Below, piece by piece: positions 10,693-23,212 of a stretch of DNA of 64,000 nt. This DNA is from Diospyros lotus (lineage: Eukaryota > Streptophyta > Magnoliopsida > Ericales > Ebenaceae): NCBI RefSeq assembly GCF_014633365.1, contig NC_068349.1, positions 16,444,753 through 16,508,752 of the forward strand. The letters are read 5' to 3'. Made by a program: the position numbers and the translations under genes. Numbering within the stretch: the first letter of the stretch is position 1; each line of letters starts with the position of its first letter. The notes under the pieces were generated by a model. That model saw nothing but the letters and a program-made list of their open reading frames with translations. It made no database searches and had not been told where the DNA came from.

Positions 10693-13604
10693 TTATTCTT
10701 TTATGGACTTTAGTTCCATTCCCCTTGATGACTTTTTAACTAACTCTCTATTTAACCATTTGGTTAGCAGATCTGTAATATTATCCTTTGACTTCACGTA
10801 GTCAATAGAGATAACTTCAGTTAAGAGTATTTGTCTAATGGTATTATATCTACGACGTATATGTCTAGATTTACCATTATACATGTTACTATGTGCCCTT
10901 CCAATTGCAAATTGACTATCACAATGAATACATATTGGAGGCATAGGTTTCTACCACATTGGAATATCCTCTAAGAAATGGGGTAGCCATTCTACCTCTT
11001 CACCACATTTGTCTAAGGTAATAAATTCATATTCCGTAGTGGATCTAGTTACAACAGTCCGTTTAAAGGATTTTCAAATCACAACTGCACCTGCAAATGT
11101 GAATGTATATCCACTTGTAGATTTTGAGTCTTTTATATCAGATATCCAGTTCGCATTACTATATCTTTCTATGACAGTTGGGTATATGATGTAGTGCATC
11201 CCATAGTTATGAGTATACCACAAGTAACTAAGTACTCTTACTATTGATTTCCAATGGTCAGCACTAGCATTACTTGTATATCTACTCAGTCTACTAACTG
11301 TATAAGCAATATTTGGTCTAGTACAACTCATTAAATACGTTAGACTTCCAATTACTCTAGAGTACTTTATTTGAGAAATACTCTCACATATTTTCTTAGA
11401 TAGATGAAGACTCTAGCCACACCAAAATCATTTTTGTTGAACTCTTCTAGAATTTTGTCTACATAATGAAACTGGCTTAAAATGAGACCATCAGATACTC
11501 TTGTGATTTTAATCCCTAAAATCACATTTACAAGCCCTATATCCTTCATGTCAAATCTTAAATTCAACATATTCTTAGTAGATTTGATCATCTTGTCATT
11601 AATACCAACAATGAGTATATCATCCATGTAAAGACATAAAATGGCATAGTCATTTCTTGTGTCTTTAATATAGATACACTTGTCACACTCATTGATCTTA
11701 AGGCCATTGATTATCATTGCATTATTAAATTTTTCATACCATTGTTTAAGCGCTTATTTTAGGCCATACAATGATTTTACTAATTTACAAACTTTCTTTT
11801 CTTGTCTTGAAATTATAAAGCCCTCAGGGTCGTTCTATATATATTTCTTCATCCAAATCTCTATTTAAGAAAGTTATTTTCACATCCATTTGATGTACTT
11901 CTAATTTCACAAAGCTACAATTTCAAGTATATAATCCTAATGGAATTTATTCTTGTTATAAGAGAATATGTATCAAAGTAATCTAGGTTTTCTCTTTGTT
12001 TGTAACCTTTAATTATGAGTCTAGCCTTATACTTATCAATAAAACTATCTACTTTCATTTTCCTTTTAAAGATCCATTTGGACCCTAAAGGTTTACAACC
12101 AGGAGGAAGATCTACTAGTTCCCAAGTATGATTCTCTAAGATATAATCAACATCACTTTTAATTGCTTATTTCCACAAAGGTCCCCGTGAAGAACTTATA
12201 GCTTCTTTATAATTTTGTAGTTCATTTTCTAACAAGTTAGAAAATCTGGGCCAAAAGATTTTCCTACTTTTGTTGCGTCTAGGTTCTGAATCATGGCTTT
12301 CTTCATTCATAGTTTCGTATGTTTGTTTAGACGAACTTGAACTCTTTTTAGATTTACAAAGAAACACATCTTTAAAGACTGGTGCATTTCTTGATTCCAT
12401 TATGGTGTTCTTATGTATATATGGATTTTTAGACTCATACGCAAGAAATCGATAAGCATTATTGTTATGGGCATACCCAATAAAGATACAGTCCACTATT
12501 TTAGAACCTATTTTCATTTTCTTTGGTGTTGGAACGATAACTTTTGCTAGACACCCTCACATTCTTAATTATTTGTAAGATGGTCTCGTACCTTTCTAGG
12601 GTTCATAGGGAGTCTTTTCTTCTTTCTTTCGATGTATTTTATTTAAAAGATAATTGCTTGATAAAATTACTTCACCCCACATGTTCTGAGGTAATCTAGA
12701 ACTTATTAACATCGCATTCATCATTTCTTTCAATATGCGTTTTTTATGTTCAACAACATCATTTGATTGAAGTGAATAAGACACTGTAACTTTATGTATA
12801 ATTCCATGTTGTGGACAAAATTCACCAATTAGTGTTTCATACTTGCCACCTTGATCACTTCTCAGCACCTTAATTTTCTTATTAAATTGATTTTCAACTT
12901 CATTTTTATAGAGAATAAATTTCTCTAAAGTTTCATTCTTATTTTTAAGCAAATACACATAGCAATATTTAGTGCTATCATCGACAAAAGTAATAAAATA
13001 CTTATTGCCACCTCTTGGTTGTATGAATTTTAAATCACACACATCACTATGAATTAAATCAAGGGGTTTGATATTTCTTTTAATTGTTCAAAAAAGATGA
13101 TCTTGTCGACTTTGCCTCTACACAAGTTTTACACTTATGTTTTGAATCGATATGGAAAGAGGGTATATGATCCAAGTTAATTAATCTACGTAATATATCA
13201 TAATTAACGTATCCTAATCTATCATGGCACAAATTAAAAGACTTGAGCAAGTAAACAGAAGGCTTATTAGTTTTATTCATAATAGTCATTACATTGAGCT
13301 TAAAAAGCCCCATATACATAGCCCTTTCCAACATACATTCCAGACTTAGATAAAATAACCTTATCTAACTCAAACACCATACGGAATCCATGATTGTTCA
13401 ACAGCGACTTGGGCACTAAGTTTTTACAGATTTTTAGCACATGCAGGACGTTGTTCAGAGTCAATTCTTTCCAAGGTGTCATCTTCAACAACACCTTCCC
13501 ATGTTCCTCAACTTCAGAAGAAATAGAATTTCCCATGAAAACCTTCTCTCCATTAATTGGCTCGAAGGTAGTAAACAATTCCCTATTTGGGCATACATGC
13601 CTCG
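10693..13604 (-). pseudogene. Ty1/copia pol remnant (PR/GAG-pre-integrase, IN, RT, RNase H), left part
   Basis: The minus strand gives, in order from the right: a protease-to-GAG-pre-integrase segment (13080-13604, with NNVLHVLKICKNLVPKSLL and CHDRLGYVNYDILRRL), integrase (12596-13042, with FITFVDDSTKYCYVYLLKNK and VLRSDQGGKYE), reverse transcriptase (about 11367-12150, with GSKWIFKRKMKVDSFIDKYK and LYMDDILIVG, a YMDD active site) and RNase H (10693-11331, with CDSQFAIGRAHSNMYNGKSR). PR-IN-RT-RH is the Ty1/copia order. Stops and frameshifts break every domain. The element continues at 24852, beyond an 11-kb insertion. Confidence 0.85.
13600..13604. repeat. Left target-site duplication CCTCG
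   Basis: CCTCG directly precedes the 5' LTR start TGTAATATCCC. An identical CCTCG follows the 3' LTR end at 24847-24851. A perfect 5-bp duplication is what a Ty3/gypsy integrase leaves. Confidence 0.9.
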
Positions 13605-14808
13605 TGTAATATCCCATATTTTTGTAAGGTCGCCACGTGATTTAGGCGAGTTTAAAATATTGAAAATGTGGTCTGATAGTAAAATAAATCGTTAAATTAG
13701 CTGCAGGGAGTGCCTTAGAGCTTAAATACCTAAGGAAAAAGGTATTTCCTTGATGAGCATCTCAAGACGTGATTTATGACGCTTAAAGAAATCAAATCCG
13801 AGATGATTTTCTATATAGCTAAGTTATAGCTTGAAAGATCGAATGATGGTAAGAGACTTTTGAGAAATCCATGGAACCTTGTAGAGGTTCATATTTTATG
13901 AATATAGCAACGCTCAAGTGGTTTCAAGATGAAATAAAAAGGTTTACGGTCAAAACAAAAGGGCGCGTGAATGGAGGTATTTCTCTAATATTTTTTAAAA
14001 TTTTTAGAAAAATAATTTATGATTTATGGTGGAGAAAAAAATTGGAAAAATACCTGATAAGGTATTTATTTTGGAATTTTTAAGGAGAAAATAGGAGGAA
14101 ATTATGAAGAAATTAAGAAAAAAATAGAGATTGATATTCTTTTGAATAAATATGGTTAGGGATTGTTGAAGCTCGAGATTGAGCGATAGTACAAGAATCA
14201 AGGTTAAGCATGAATTTTGAAGAATCCTGTATTAAGTACAAGGTGAGACTCCGATACTCAAAACTCCTATTTTTGTAAAACTCTTGTTGTTCTTTTACGT
14301 GAAATCATGTTGCATATATGAAATGTGTTTCCTTGGAAAATCTATGTTGTTGGTTTTCAACTATTGCATTTATAAAATCCGTGTGGACATACTGTTGTAC
14401 CTATCTGTTGTTTCCCAAAGGTAAAAGTCTGGATATCCCCCGAGAGGTGCTATGCGTGTGTCATTGAGAAAGCTCTCATGGAAAAGACCGTGAGTCTAAG
14501 GGACAACGGATGTGGAGTTTGCATGAGTTCTATGAGGTCAAGCCAATGTGGCATGGTTAGGGACCTCCTAAGAGACACTATGCATGCACCATTGAGAAAG
14601 CTCTCGTTGGAGGAGGTTGACATATTCATGAGGCTCTTTGGAGTAGTCCTTGTTGTTTCATCATAGGTTTTATACCTATTCACGAGGCTCTTTGAAAATT
14701 AGGGTTTATGGAAATTTATGTGATGTATGTTAGGGATTGTGGTATGAAAAAAAAAAAAAAATCTTGAGTCCTAAGTTATAACACGCCCGAAAAATTTGGG
14801 GTGTTACA
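13605..14808 (+). repeat. 5' LTR of the Tekay-type element, with internal deletions
   Basis: It aligns with the 3' LTR at 22499-24846 but is 1.2 kb against 2.35 kb. Two segments are missing relative to the 3' copy. The first, about 760 bp after the GGTCAAAACAAAAG region near 13960, removes the TATA box and GC-rich block. The second, about 380 bp near 14680, removes the AGAAGA hairpin. This copy should therefore lack its own promoter. Confidence 0.85.
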
Positions 14809-14810
14809 GT

Positions 14811-14822
14811 TGATATCAGAGC
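14811..14822 (+). other. Primer-binding site, one mismatch to initiator-Met tRNA type
   Basis: TGATATCAGAGC lies two bases after the LTR end and differs from the standard TGGTATCAGAGC by a single G-to-A change. Confidence 0.8.
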
Positions 14823-14988
14823 AAACCTAAGGAAAAGTTTTCATGTGGCTAGATGAGAAAAACCACAGTAAGTTTTTGGGAATTAGGTTAAGATTTTTGA
14901 AATATTTAGTGGCATACTCTAGTTGCTTATTCGATTTGAATTGGGTTATGCCGTGGTGATTTAATAATTTGCACTGTCTTCTTGCTAG

Positions 14989-15448
14989 ATGGTGAATATA
15001 AGAAGAAATAGGAGCGAGAGACGCAATGGTGCAGAAAGCAACACCAACCCTTACCTCGGAAGTGGTGTGGGAGGGAAAAGAGATGCACGGGCTGACCTCG
15101 TTGAAGGTCGGATGGATATAATCGAGAGAATCCTAGAAGGTATGGCTGGGTGAATCTTAGAATTGCATCCCAAGCAAAGAAAAGTAGATGCTTTGGAGAG
15201 GTATCTACGATAAAATCCCCCAATGTTTCGAGGAAGACTGGTAGATGACCTCGCAATTAGTGAATACTGGTTGGACCAGACCGAGAAGATCCTATATAGA
15301 TTGAGAATCTTGAATGAGGACAAGGTCAAGTGTGCGACTTACTTGCTGGAAGAAGAATCGGCCCAATGGTGGAGGACTATGTAGCGGTCGATACCAAACT
15401 AGGCAGGATCTCAGGGGTCGGCAACAAACATAGAATTGGGGGAGTCAC
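14989..15448 (+). pseudogene. gag of the Tekay-type element, 5' part
   Basis: Translation begins MVNIRRNRSERRNGAES and continues with NPPMFRGRLVDDLAISEYWL and TYLLEEESAQWW. These match the capsid region of the better-preserved gag at 56927 (NPPVFQGKLGADPNEGEFWI, DEADRWW). Several in-frame stops interrupt it. Gag continues at 18316 after the solo LTR. Confidence 0.8.
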
Positions 15449-16193
15449 TATAATACCCGATAAAATTCTTGAGGATATAAATAGCATATTATGAAGGGTA
15501 TAAATGGAATTATCGAAAGAATAAGGCTTTAGGGATCACTATCGCAGTTTTAAGAAATCAAATCGTCTGAAGGGAGTACCCTAGACCCTAGATGATTAAG
15601 GAAAATGTAATGGTATTGACGAGTAATACGAATTATGATTTTATGCATCGAAAGAAATTATATCGGGAACCGTTTTGGCACAATTGTTGATCGGGCTGAG
15701 AAAACTGAATCAACGTAGGAGACATCTGAAAAGTCAACGGAGTATTTTGAGGACCAATATTTTATATATAGAATAACCCTTGAGCGATTTCGGGTTGAAA
15801 CGAAAGGACGTAGGGTCAAATCGATCAGCCGGGCCTAAGTGTAATTTTTTAATTTTGCCTAAGAGAGGTCAAAAGGATAGCTTTTCAAAAATTTCAAGAA
15901 GGCAATGAAGATGACTAAACTTGTGGGCCTTAATGGTATAGTTGGATTTAATCAGGGGTGTTATGGAAAGGGAAAAAATGTCAATTGAATAATCAAGGGG
16001 GTGAAAGTGTAATAAAACAAACTTGGTAGTGTGAACACAAAGGAGAAATTGGTCGCTGCCCTCCCACTGCACATGGCTGTCGTTTCCTGCGATGGGACGG
16101 CCGAGGGAGAGCTAGGGGAGGTAGTATACGGCATGGGGTTGCTTGGGGGCCAAGCCCTGGTCGGTGATTAGCCAAAGAGTGGCCAAATTTTGG

Positions 16194-16202
16194 CTATAAA
16201 AT
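16194..16202 (+). promoter_or_regulatory. Likely TATA box of the solo LTR
   Basis: CTATAAAAT follows TTGG, giving TTGGCTATAAAATGGGC. This matches the position and context of the TTGGCTATAAATAGCC boxes in the LTRs at 23199 and 54273, about 700 bp into the LTR. Transcription would start roughly 30 bp downstream. Confidence 0.55.
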
Positions 16203-17169
16203 GGGCAAGGGTTCAGCCAAAATTTGGCAAACAAATTGGCCACGATTTTGGATGATTTTGAGAGAGTGGTTAAGGGGCTTTTGATCCTTGCATCAAGGAG
16301 AAGGATTCTGGAGAATTTGGTGTGCATTGGAGCACGTTTGAAGCTGGTTCGAGCTTGGCTAGCAAACGCGAGGCGGTCCGCCTCTGGCCGACCTGCAACT
16401 CGCGATTTGGGGGCCTTTCCGATGTCTTTTCGACCAAAGATTGGTGGTGTTGGGATCGACTGGTTGAAGGCTTCAAGGGGGTACCCTAAGATCGGTCACC
16501 GGAGTTGTCGCTGGCGGTTGGAAATTGGAGAAAAAGGTGGCGCGTGAGCTGCACGCGCCACACCCCACGCGCAAGGCACGTGACACAGGGGTAAAATTGG
16601 AACTTTGCTTCAGTATTTTTCTTGAATTATTTTAGGATTTATTGTGTTGAAAAATTTGGGAAAAACTTTGAGGAGATAATTATTTTTGAATTATCAAGGT
16701 GAAAAATAGGAGAAAAATAAAGAAAATTAAGGAAAATTGAGGAAAATGGTTTTTGATGCTCTTTAATTAAATATGGTGTTTAGGGAGTACCGTGGCTCGA
16801 GGTTGAGTATAAGTTCGGGTGTTTGTGATTTGGCACCCTAATCGAGGCAGTGCACGATGATTGAGGCATACCGAATACGTTCAAGGTAAGTGTTCTACCG
16901 CAAAGCTTGATTTTAACTCATGAGTAGTTTACCCAAAACTTGATTTACTATGGCTGCTTCTACCCTTTAAACTTAGTGTTTATTCTATCTAAACATGTTG
17001 TGATTTCATGCAAAATGGTTTTGTTGCATGCAAACGGTAACTTGTGACGCTTGGTTTTACAAGGGAGGTTCATCCCTAAATGTTTTGTACTTGTGCATTG
17101 CATTTTATAAAACTGTTGTTTATATGATGCATTGAATTGTGAAATGTGGCATTGTCTTGCGTTTTGTGA

Positions 17170-17537
17170 TTGTTCATATGGAATGTCAGCCTAAAATGTT
17201 GTCTAGATAGTGTAGCCATAATTCTCCAAGGGCGTGACGAAATAATAGTGGTATTTTATGCTGGTGTGCATGCCAGGATAGCTGCTTTGGTTTCTATGCC
17301 GGGCCGTTTGGTTAGGAAAATTGCACTAGGATGACTAGATGGTCCATATTGTGTTGTTCATATGGAATGTCATCCTAAAATGTTGTCTAGATAGTGTAGC
17401 CATAATTCTCAAAGGGTGTGACAAAATAATAGGGGTATCTTGCGGTGGTGTGCATACCAGGATAGCTGCCTTGGTTTTTGTGTCAGTCCGTTTGGTCAGG
17501 AAAGTTGCACTGGGATAACTAGGTGGTTCATGTGGGA
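17170..17537 (+). repeat. Two-copy tandem duplication, 184-bp period, inside the solo LTR
   Basis: The copies begin TTGTTCATATGGAATGTC at 17170 and 17354 and share most bases through the CCAGGATAGCTGCYTTGG and GTTTGGTYAGGAAARTTGCA segments. They have diverged at scattered sites, so the duplication is not recent. Confidence 0.85.
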
Positions 17538-17882
17538 TTTTGAGTTGGGATTCAGTAGTGATTCCTGGATGCTTAGAGTGGGAACGTAATCTTCAACATA
17601 AATGTGGTGAGCTGGGTTCTTGCGTTGATGTGATCATTCTGGGTTGGGAGTTGGTAACGATTGTTCCCGAGATGTTAGGGAGATGCGTTGACCTTGCCCC
17701 TTTTAAGCTAGAACCGCGTCATGTCGATGTGTCGGTATGGTGGCATGAATTTTAGAGAGATTTCTCTTTCTCCGTGGTAGGGTTAAGTGCTTTGGGATTT
17801 TCTTGGGCTAGGGCTTGCCAAGTTATGTTGATTTATTTCATGTCTTGCATTCATTCATGAAAACGTATTTTTGAACTCTCAC

Positions 17883-17902
17883 TTAGATGATTCATCATCT
17901 AA
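17883..17902 (+). other. Hairpin TTAGATGA-TTCA-TCATCTAA in the solo LTR
   Basis: A perfect 8-bp stem with a TTCA loop. It is followed within 40 bases by CCTGGAATATTTAAACGTTC and then CTAGGTG. The same arrangement recurs in other LTRs of the window. Confidence 0.75.
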
Positions 17903-18315
17903 TATGGACTATGTCCCTGGAATATTTAAACGTTCTAGGTGAAAGCAGCGGTGCGAAAAGGAATGGGATCACCAAGGAGTAACGACGATTAGTGGATAGT
18001 TTACTATGTGTCGTTTTCAATTATATTGTTAATTTTGATGACGTCATGTAAATGTTAGTTTGACTTTATATTATGAATAAAGTGGTCTTGATTATAATTT
18101 ATTGAAGTTTCGATCTAGCTTCCTCATTTGAGGTGATTTACCTGTCTTAGTTTATTAATGATTCATAGTTGATATACTGAGAAGCTGTAACAGGATCTTC
18201 GGGGAACGGTTTTATGTGTTGAGTTTCCGTTGTAAAAAAAATAATATAATAATAATAATAATAATAACCCTGGAATCTTTTGTTACCTAACGCCCTGGGA
18301 AGGCGGGGTGTTACA

Positions 18316-18960
18316 GTCACCCCATATGTCATGGTAACGATTTAAGGAGCTGTTTAATGAGAAATTATTTCCCATTTGCTGGAAATTAGCTAGAGCTTGA
18401 GAGTTTACGAGCTTACGCCAATGGCCAAATATGTTTGTGGCCCAATACAAAGCTAACTTTTTGCAATTAATCAAGTATATGCCATTGTACTGGATGGACG
18501 ATGTGGAGAAAGGACAAAAATTCTTACAAGGCTTGCGAATTGAATTCCAGCAACTAATGAGCCTGGTTCATGTGGAATCTTATGCAGACATTGTTTTCAA
18601 AGTTATGACAGCTCAAAGTGGAGGGTAGACATAGAAATCCAACCCGAATTCGGGACCTCGGGATGGGAGAATTTAGAAAAATGGCAAGGCATGCTCTAGA
18701 TGTAACAAAAGGCACCTGGGAAAAAGATGCAATAGGCAAAGCATTATTTGTTACGCTTGTGGACTGCCCGGGTACATTTCCAAAAATTGTTGGAAGAATG
18801 CGGTCCAAGAAGATAAGGTTCTAGCAGCAGTACTGGTGGGTGTGATATGCTACAATTGCAACCAGCACGGGTATATCTTGAAGAATTGCCCAAAGAAGAA
18901 AGAGCAATAGCTGAAGATTGAAGAAGGGAAAGGGACCCGGTAAGGGCAGGTCTATAATTT
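18316..18960 (+). pseudogene. gag of the Tekay-type element, 3' part with zinc-knuckle remnants
   Basis: After the solo LTR, gag resumes with RFKELFNEKLF-like sequence, then MFVAQYKANFLQLIKYMPLY and GQKFLQGLRIEFQQLM. These are the same segments seen at 57360-57600 in the other element. Degenerate cysteine knuckles follow, including CYNCNQHGYILKNCPKKKE near 18850-18900. Stops and frameshifts are frequent. Confidence 0.75.
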
Positions 18961-21900
18961 GACCAAGGAGGACGCAGAGGCAAATCCTGCGGTTATTCAA
19001 GGTACTCTTTTCATTTTGGATACTCCTATGCATGCACTGATAGATCTAGGGTTTACTCATTCTCACATACATTGGCTAAGAGTTTGAGAGTAGAAACCGA
19101 GCCTATGGGGTGTCTGATTGTCATTTTGACACCTATGGGTAAGAATATGAAGTCCTTAGAAATGGTGAGGGGATGCGAGGTTGGCCTGAGTAATGTTCTA
19201 TTATAGGTTGATCTGATTCTGTTAGAAGTATATGACTTTGATGTAATCTTAAGGATGGACTTCCTCTCTAAGTATGAAGCTAATATAGATTGTCGAAAAA
19301 AAATAATGACCATAAGAAGACCTGAGAGAGGGTGGGTCAAATTTTGAGCGAGGCAACCCTGAGGTTGGAAAATTGATTTCGGCAATAAAGGCAGCAAAAT
19401 TGTTTAGCCAAGGAGCTCATGGATACATAGCTTATGTTCAGTTAGAAGAGGAAGAGGTACTGAAGCTTGATGAGGTGCAAGTGGTATGAGAATATGAGGA
19501 TATGTTTCTGAAAGAATTACTAAGACTACCTCCACCTCAAGAGATCGAGTTCTGAATTGAGCTAATGTCAGGAACCCAATCGATATCAATCTTGCCATAT
19601 CGGATGGCTTCGGCAGAGATGAAAGAATTGAAGAGTCAGCTACAGGAGTTGACTTGATAAGGGGTTCATTAAGCCAAGCACATCACCGTGGGGCACGCCA
19701 ATGCTATTTGTAAAGAAGAAAGACGGGAGTCTAAGGATGTGCATTGACTACCGTCAGCTAAATAAGGCCACGGTAAAGAATAAGTATCCACTCCCTAGGA
19801 TAGATGAGTTATTTGATCAATTGCAGGGAGCAAAGATGTTCTCGAAGATTGATTTGAGATCTGAGTATTATCAATTGAGAATTAAGCCAAATAATGTTCC
19901 GAATATGACGTTTCAGTCAAGGTATGGCCATTTTGAGTATTTTGTAATGCCATTTAGATTAACTAATGCTCTAGCAGCATTTATGGATTTATGAATAGGG
20001 TGTTCAGGGCCTACCTGGATCGGTTTGTAATCATTTTCATAGATGATATATTGGTATATTCTTCAAATGAGAGTGAGCACGAGGAGCACTTGAGAATAGT
20101 GCTAGGAACGCTCAGGAAACATCATTTGTATGCCAAGTTCTCGAAGTGTGAGTTTTGGCTATCCGAAGTTACGTTTCTTGGGTATGTGATCTCAGTCGAA
20201 GGGATCTTAGTGGATCTAACCAAGATTGAAGTTTTTCAAGGATGGAAGTAGCTGACATGCTTAACCAAACTGCGGAGCTTTTTGGAATTGGCAGACTACT
20301 ATCGAAGATTCGTGGAAGGGTTTTCGAAAATAGCTGCACCTATGACGAAGCTCATACGAAAGGAGGTCAAGTTCGAATGGACTGCCAAGTGCAAGGAAAG
20401 CTTTCAAGGGCTCAAGGGCAGTCTGACCTTGGCACCTATTCTGGCAATGCCTAGTGGGCTCGGTGGATAAGTTGTATATACTGATGCTTCGAAGGTTGGT
20501 TTGGGTTGTGTATTAATGCAGCACAGTTGGGTGATCGTGTATGGATCACGTCAGTTGAAGACACGCGAAGTGAACTACCTAATGCATGACTTGGAGCTGG
20601 CAGTGGTAGTATATGCTCTAAAGTTATGGAGGCACTGCCTATATGGAGAGACGCTCAATGTACTCACAAACCACAAAAGTCTAAGGTATGCATTCTTGCA
20701 GAAAGAGTTGAACATGAGATAGTGACGGTGGATGGAGTTCTTGAAAGACTATGACTGCACCATCTTATATCACCCGGGGTGTGCCAACGTGGTGGTTGAC
20801 TCTTTAAGTAAGATTGTGCCTACTGTTATAGCTGGGTTAATGGCTCAGGAATGGCTGTTGATTGAGGCTTTTAGCCTAATGACGGTGGGTGTAGTGCTAA
20901 AGGGATTATCTATCCTAGTAGCTGGCTTGGCGATTCAATTGGATCTGGAGACCGAGATACGAGAGGCTAGTAGGGGTGACCGGTGTATATGTCTATGGGT
21001 AGATGAGCAGGGCCAACCCAAGAGTTCAGATTTTGAGATGCGAAATGGCATTCTCAGGTTTCAGGGTAGAGTGTATGTGCCAAACCTCTAGAGTTAAGGT
21101 AGAAGATTTTGGATGAAGCCCACAAAGCTAAGTATACCGTGCACCCGAGAGTCACGAAGATGTATCGAGATCTTCGAGAAATCTATTGGTGGTTGGGGAT
21201 GAAGGCTAGCATGGCTAGGAGGGTGGCACAATGTGATATATGCCAAAGGGTAAAAATTGAGCACCAGAAACCCGTAGGGTTGATGAGACCCTTGGAAATT
21301 CCTGAGTGGAAATGGGAACATATCACGATGGATTTCATGATTGGATTTCTGGAAAGTCTGAAGGATTATGATGTCATTTGGGTAGTAATAGATAGGTTAA
21401 CAAAGTCAGCACATTTCCTGCCTACGAGGACGGAACAACCAGTGCGAAAATTCGCAGAACAATACGTGAAGGAAATAGTATGACTCCATGGTGCACCAGT
21501 AAGTTAGTCTCAGATCAGGACTCAAGGTTCATCTCAAGATTTTAGGAGAGTTTGCCGGAATGCATGGAACTCAGCTGAAATTGAGTAGGGCTTATCACCT
21601 ACACGCTGATGGGTAATCATATAAGACAATTCAAATGCTTGAAGATATGTTGAGGTCCTATGCCCTTGATTTTGGAGGAAATTGGGAAAAGCATATGCAA
21701 TTGATAGAATTCGCATATAATAATAGTTATCACAGCAGTATCAGGATGGCTCCTTATGAGGCTCTATATGGAAGAAAATATCGGTCGCCCATCTGTTGGA
21801 CCGAAGTAGGGGAACGATAGATGTTAGGACTCGAACTTATGCAGCAGACTACCAATAAAATTTGAATAATCCAAGAGAAGATCTGAGTTGCGCAAAGCTG

Positions 21901-22380
21901 ACAGAAATCATATGATGATCAAAGAATAAGGGATCTAGAGCTCGAGGTAGGAGATCTGGTGTATCTCAAAGTGTCACCCCAGCATTTGGTGACGTGTGGA
22001 AGCGGTAAAGGAAAGTTGAAGCCAAGGTATATAGGACCGTATCTGATTTTGGAAAGAGTCAAACATTTGGCCTATCGATTGGAGCTTCCGCCTAGTCTTT
22101 CCGGGATTCATAATGTGTTCCATGTCTCTCAACTTCGAAGGCATGCTCCAGATCCAACCCTCAGAGTTTGGGTGGAGACAATTGAGCTAAGGAATGATTT
22201 GACCTACTCAGAGTCGCCGGGAGCAATTCTGGACCGTCGAACTCAAGTGTTAAGGAATGAAGAGATTCCATTAGTAAAGGTTCAGTGGAGAAAGCACTCA
22301 AATGACGAGGCAATGTGAGAACTTGAGGAAACAATTAGGAAGAAATATCCTCATTTGTTCGAGGAAATGGAAATAAGGTA
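18961..22380 (+). pseudogene. pol of the Tekay-type element (PR, RT, RNase H, IN, chromodomain)
   Basis: The domain order is clear despite stops. The protease remnant near 19020 reads MHALIDLGFTHSHI (the catalytic D-S-G is now D-L-G). RT is at 19690-20230 ([29 protein letters not shown]). RNase H is at 20290-20830 (VYTDASKVGLG, LTNHKSLRYAF). Integrase is at 21100-21830 (CDICQRVKIEHQKP, WKWEHITMDFM, VIDRLTKSAHFLP). The chromodomain-like tail is at 22190-22380 (AILDRRTQVLRNEEIPLVKV, KKYPHLFEE). At least six in-frame stops and several frameshifts exclude function. Confidence 0.85.
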
Positions 22381-22479
22381 AGGAATTTTTATATTTTCTT
22401 CCAAAAATTGTATTCCAAAGTACAATAATTATTTAACCTTCAATGATTTCGAATATATGGAAAATTTTGAGGATAAAAT

Positions 22480-22498
22480 TTTTGTAAGGAGGGAAAAA
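22480..22498 (+). other. Polypurine tract
   Basis: TTTTTGTAAGGAGGGAAAAA directly precedes the 3' LTR start, as expected for the plus-strand primer. It matches TTTTTGTAAGGAGGGGAGAA in the other Tekay-type element. Confidence 0.8.
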
Positions 22499-23198
22499 TG
22501 TAATATTCCATATTTTTGTAAGGTCGTCACGTGATTTAGGTAAGTTTAAAATACTAAAAATGTGGTCTGATAGTAAAATAAATCGCCGAATTAGCTGCAG
22601 GGAGTACCCTGGAACTTAGATACCTAAGGAAAAAGGTATGTCCTTGACAAGTATCTCAAGACGTGATTTATGACGTTTAAAGAAATCAAATTCGAGATGA
22701 TTTTCGACACAGCTAAGTTATAGCCTCAAAGACCAAATGATGGTAAGAGACTTTTAGGAAATCCACGGAACCCTGTAGAGGTTCATATTTTGTGAATGGA
22801 GCAACCCTTAAGTGGTTTTGAGATGAAACAAAAGGGTTTACGGTCGAAACCTATATTTGGGTTTAAGTGCAAATTATTAATTTTAGTCGAGGAAGATTGA
22901 AACGATGGTTTTTCTAAATCTTCAGGGATGAAATGAAGGATTTGGAAGTTTTGGGACTTAGAGGAATTATTAGAAAGTTCAAGGGTTCAAGAAAGAAGCC
23001 GAAGTGTAATTAGAAATTATTGTAGAGGCCAAAATGCAAATTTTGAAACTTGCAGTGTGAACACTGCCATGGTCGCACCTACCACCGATCAAATTGCTAT
23101 CTCAAAGGCATGGGGGAGGCAACCTAGGCCATCAGGGTTTGAGGTAGGTTGTCTAGCTCACCCAACTGGTCGTGATTGGAAGAAGAACGACCAAGTTT

Positions 23199-23212
23199 GG
23201 CTATAAATAGCC
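23199..23212 (+). promoter_or_regulatory. TATA box within the inverted repeat GGCTAT-AA-ATAGCC
   Basis: CTATAAATA is the plant TATA consensus, about 700 bp into the LTR, as expected for the U3/R junction. The six bases on each side are complementary. Identical 14-mers occur at 54273 and 61894. Confidence 0.7.

Larger units (their letters stand above)
15449..18315 (+). mobile_element. Solo LTR of a second Tekay-like family, inserted in gag
   Basis: The block starts TATAATACCCG (expected TGTAATACCCG with one change) and ends GGCGGGGTGTTACA. It is flanked by GTCAC at 15444-15448 and 18316-18320. Gag is continuous across it, so this is a clean insertion later reduced by LTR-LTR recombination. 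Internal landmarks are a TATA box at 16194-16202, a GC-rich GCGCGTGAGCTGCACGCGCC block (16538-16583), a tandem duplication (17170-17537) and a perfect 8-bp hairpin (17883-17902). The TAA microsatellite at 18246-18266 lies near the end. Confidence 0.9.
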
